A stretch of 54,495 nt of DNA, taken from positions 1-54,495 of the forward strand of contig DASVLJ010000076.1 of assembly GCA_036384915.1 (NCBI GenBank), written 5' to 3'. This stretch comes from PKWO01 sp036384915 (GTDB lineage: Bacteria; Pseudomonadota; Gammaproteobacteria; Burkholderiales; Burkholderiaceae_D). The translations under genes and the position numbers were made by a program. Position 1 is the first letter of the stretch, and each line of letters starts with the position of its first letter. Below the pieces are notes generated by a model that made no database searches, was not told the origin of the DNA, and saw nothing but the letters and a program-made list of their open reading frames with translations. Shown one piece after another: positions 53,002-54,495 of the stretch.

Positions 53002-53028
53002 GGCCTCATCTCGACAGGAGGACTGACC

Positions 53029-53910
53029 ATGACCAACAGCAAGCACAACATTTCCACGACGGCATCGACCTTCCAACTCGGCGAACGCAGCGTCAATCGC
53101 ATGGGCTATGGCGCCATGCAACTGGCCGGCCCCGGTGTATTCGGCCCGCCCGGAGACCGCGCGGCGGCCATTGCCGTCTTGCGCGAAGCCGTCGAGCGCG
53201 GCGTGAACCATATCGACACCAGCGACTTTTACGGTCCGCACGTGACCAACCAGATCATCCGCGAAGCCCTGCACCCGTATCGCGACGATCTGGTGATCGT
53301 GACCAAGATCGGCGCCCGGCGCGACGACAAGGGGGCATGGCTGCCGGCCTTCTCCGCCGGGGAACTACGCCAGGCCGTGCACGACAATCTGCGCAATCTG
53401 GGACTGGACGCCCTTGACGTGGTCAACCTGCGAGCCATGTTCAGCGTGCACGGCCCCGCCGAGGGCTCGCTCGAAGAGCCGTTGTCCGCGCTGGCGGAGC
53501 TGCGCCAGCAAGGGTTGGTACGCCATATCGGGCTGTCCAACGTGACGGCACAACAAGTCGAGGACGGGCGCAAGATCGCCCCCATCGTGTGCGTGCAAAA
53601 TCACTACAACGTGGCGCATCGCGGAGACGACAGTCTGATCGTCGCACTGGCGCAGCATGGCACGGCTTATGTCCCCTTCTTCCCGCTGGGCGGTTTCACA
53701 CCGCTGCAATCGTCCGCCTTGACGGAGGTCGCTGCGCGCCTGGGTGCGACACCGATGCAGACGGCGCTGGCCTGGCTGCTGCAGCGCAGCCCCAATGTGC
53801 TGGTCATCCCGGGCACCTCTTCGCTGGCGCATTTGCGCGAGAACCTCGCCGCCGCCGAATTGAAGCTCTCCGCAGGCGACGTGGCGCAATTGGACAGGAT
53901 TGCCGGCTAA
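53029..53910 (+). CDS. aldo/keto reductase
   Basis: NADPH-dependent oxidoreductase of 293 aa with the (beta/alpha)8 AKR fold. Catalytic Asp and Tyr lie in NHIDTSDFYGP near residue 65, the lysine in VIVTKIGAR near 92 and the histidine-equivalent region in LRAMFSVHGP near 145. The C-terminal IPGTSSLAHLRENLAAA binds the cofactor. AGGAGG precedes the ATG at ideal spacing. It belongs to the bacterial YdbC/oxidoreductase-like group of LysR-controlled AKRs with broad carbonyl substrates. It has no link to the xyloglucan locus beyond proximity. Confidence 0.92.
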   Translation: MTNSKHNISTTASTFQLGERSVNRMGYGAMQLAGPGVFGPPGDRAAAIAVLREAVERGVNHIDTSDFYGPHVTNQIIREALHPYRDDLVIVTKIGARRDDKGAWLPAFSAGELRQAVHDNLRNLGLDALDVVNLRAMFSVHGPAEGSLEEPLSALAELRQQGLVRHIGLSNVTAQQVEDGRKIAPIVCVQNHYNVAHRGDDSLIVALAQHGTAYVPFFPLGGFTPLQSSALTEVAARLGATPMQTALAWLLQRSPNVLVIPGTSSLAHLRENLAAAELKLSAGDVAQLDRIAG

Positions 53911-53968
53911 GGTCGCCGCGCGCAGCGAATACGGTATGCTTTCGGGGAAACAACTCGGGAGAAAAGCC

Positions 53969-54355
53969 ATGAAGCTGCACGCCACCTTGCTGATCTCGGC
54001 CATCTGCGCCCTGATTTACGTTTTTCTCTCGCTGCGCGTGATCCTGACGCGCTTTCGCGGCGAAAAACTGGGCCCCGATGCCCAAGCCGACCGCCAATTG
54101 CACGTACGCATACGCGTACACGGCAATTTCATCGAATATGTGCCGTTTGCGCTGCTGTTGCTGGGCTTCCTCGAAATTTCGGGAACGAGTCAGGCGCATC
54201 TGCTATGGATGGGCGCCGTGCTGATTGCGGCGCGCATCGCCCACGCCATCGGCCTGCCCTTGAAAGCGCCAAACCCCTTGCGCGCCTTCGGCATCGTGGC
54301 CACACTGGGCGTGCTGGTGGCAGAAAGCGTGGACGCCCTCCTGCTGCTGGGCTGA
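53969..54355 (+). CDS. MAPEG-family membrane protein
   Basis: 128-aa inner-membrane protein with four predicted helices and the MAPEG signature: RVHGNFIEYVPFALLLL (glutathione-site Arg/Asn/Glu region) and ARIAHAIGL. Start ATG 53969 follows GGGAGA; the frame is open upstream to 53900. The family covers glutathione S-transferase and peroxidase-like activities; most bacterial members of the YecN/short type have no assigned substrate. Confidence 0.88.
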   Translation: MKLHATLLISAICALIYVFLSLRVILTRFRGEKLGPDAQADRQLHVRIRVHGNFIEYVPFALLLLGFLEISGTSQAHLLWMGAVLIAARIAHAIGLPLKAPNPLRAFGIVATLGVLVAESVDALLLLG

Positions 54356-54390
54356 GGGCTAGGAGTCTGCGCGGCAGAACGAGTCGAAGC

Positions 54391-54495
54391 GAAATGGGTG
54401 GGAAAAGAGCCCAATTTGGCCTCGCTTTTGAGGACTGTAGCCGTAGCTACAGCCGGAAAAACGGGGGCAAAGTGGGACTTTTCTCCATCCATTGC
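54391..54495. repeat. long imperfect inverted repeat at the right edge
   Basis: Two arms of about 50 bases (54391-54441 and 54446-54495), roughly three-quarters complementary, meet at a perfect core CTGTAGC/GCTACAG with a 4-base loop. The arms include GGGAAAAGAGCCCA versus GGAGAAAAGTCCCA when the right arm is read in reverse. It lies 36 bp after the MAPEG gene and runs to the end of the window, so its true size is unknown. A repeated intergenic palindrome or a large terminator is possible. Confidence 0.6.

Noticed and set aside
1..54495. CRISPR array, prophage, rRNA or tRNA genes
   Set aside because: No regularly spaced identical repeats with unique spacers, no phage structural genes and no recognisable structural RNA were seen.

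Overview
The window looks like the chromosome of a high-GC betaproteobacterium, most likely Burkholderiales and probably the Oxalobacteraceae (Massilia, Duganella or Collimonas type). This rests on codon bias, protein style, and a plant-polysaccharide locus built on a TonB-dependent receptor without SusD. No 16S or tRNA gene is present to confirm it. About 36 protein genes are supported.

Layout. (1) 1-794 is AT-richer, repeat-laden DNA that resembles mobile-element ends. It is followed by a hypothetical gene and a NYN-LOTUS protein (795-2649). (2) 10680-2754, minus strand: six tightly coupled genes for an ECF-like sigma factor, an atypical protein kinase, a RodA/FtsW glycosyltransferase, a PBP-like transpeptidase, a small unknown protein and a double-FHA protein. 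This resembles the actinobacterial PknB-RodA-PbpA-FhaA cluster. (3) An erythromycin-esterase-family gene and a large GGDEF-EAL protein (10772-16195). (4) 16315-49814: a large xyloglucan and xylose utilisation locus. (5) dinB with a LexA box, a ParB-domain protein, a divergent LysR/aldo-keto reductase pair, a MAPEG protein and a long inverted repeat at the right edge.

The xyloglucan locus works as one unit. Endo-xyloglucanases of GH12 and GH74 cut the backbone, and two SGNH esterases and a CE4 deacetylase may remove acetyl groups. A TonB-dependent receptor imports oligosaccharides. GH95 (fucosidase), GH35 (galactosidase), GH31 with a PA14 insert (alpha-xylosidase), GH39 and GH3 (beta-glucosidase) finish the job; all carry signal peptides. 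Free xylose then enters by XylFGH and is oxidised to 2-oxoglutarate by a Weimberg pathway (XylB, XylD, XylX, XylA) encoded in the same transcription unit. A XylR-type regulator sits in the middle.

The main discovery is a shared 61-bp promoter module found six times in the locus. It consists of two AATWTC half-sites 22 bp apart, a CAATTGCG block that overlaps a TTGCGN -35, exactly 17 bp of spacer, and a CAGAAT-like -10. It always points at a gene of the locus, including xylR itself, so glycan degradation and xylose oxidation appear to form one XylR regulon sensing xylose.
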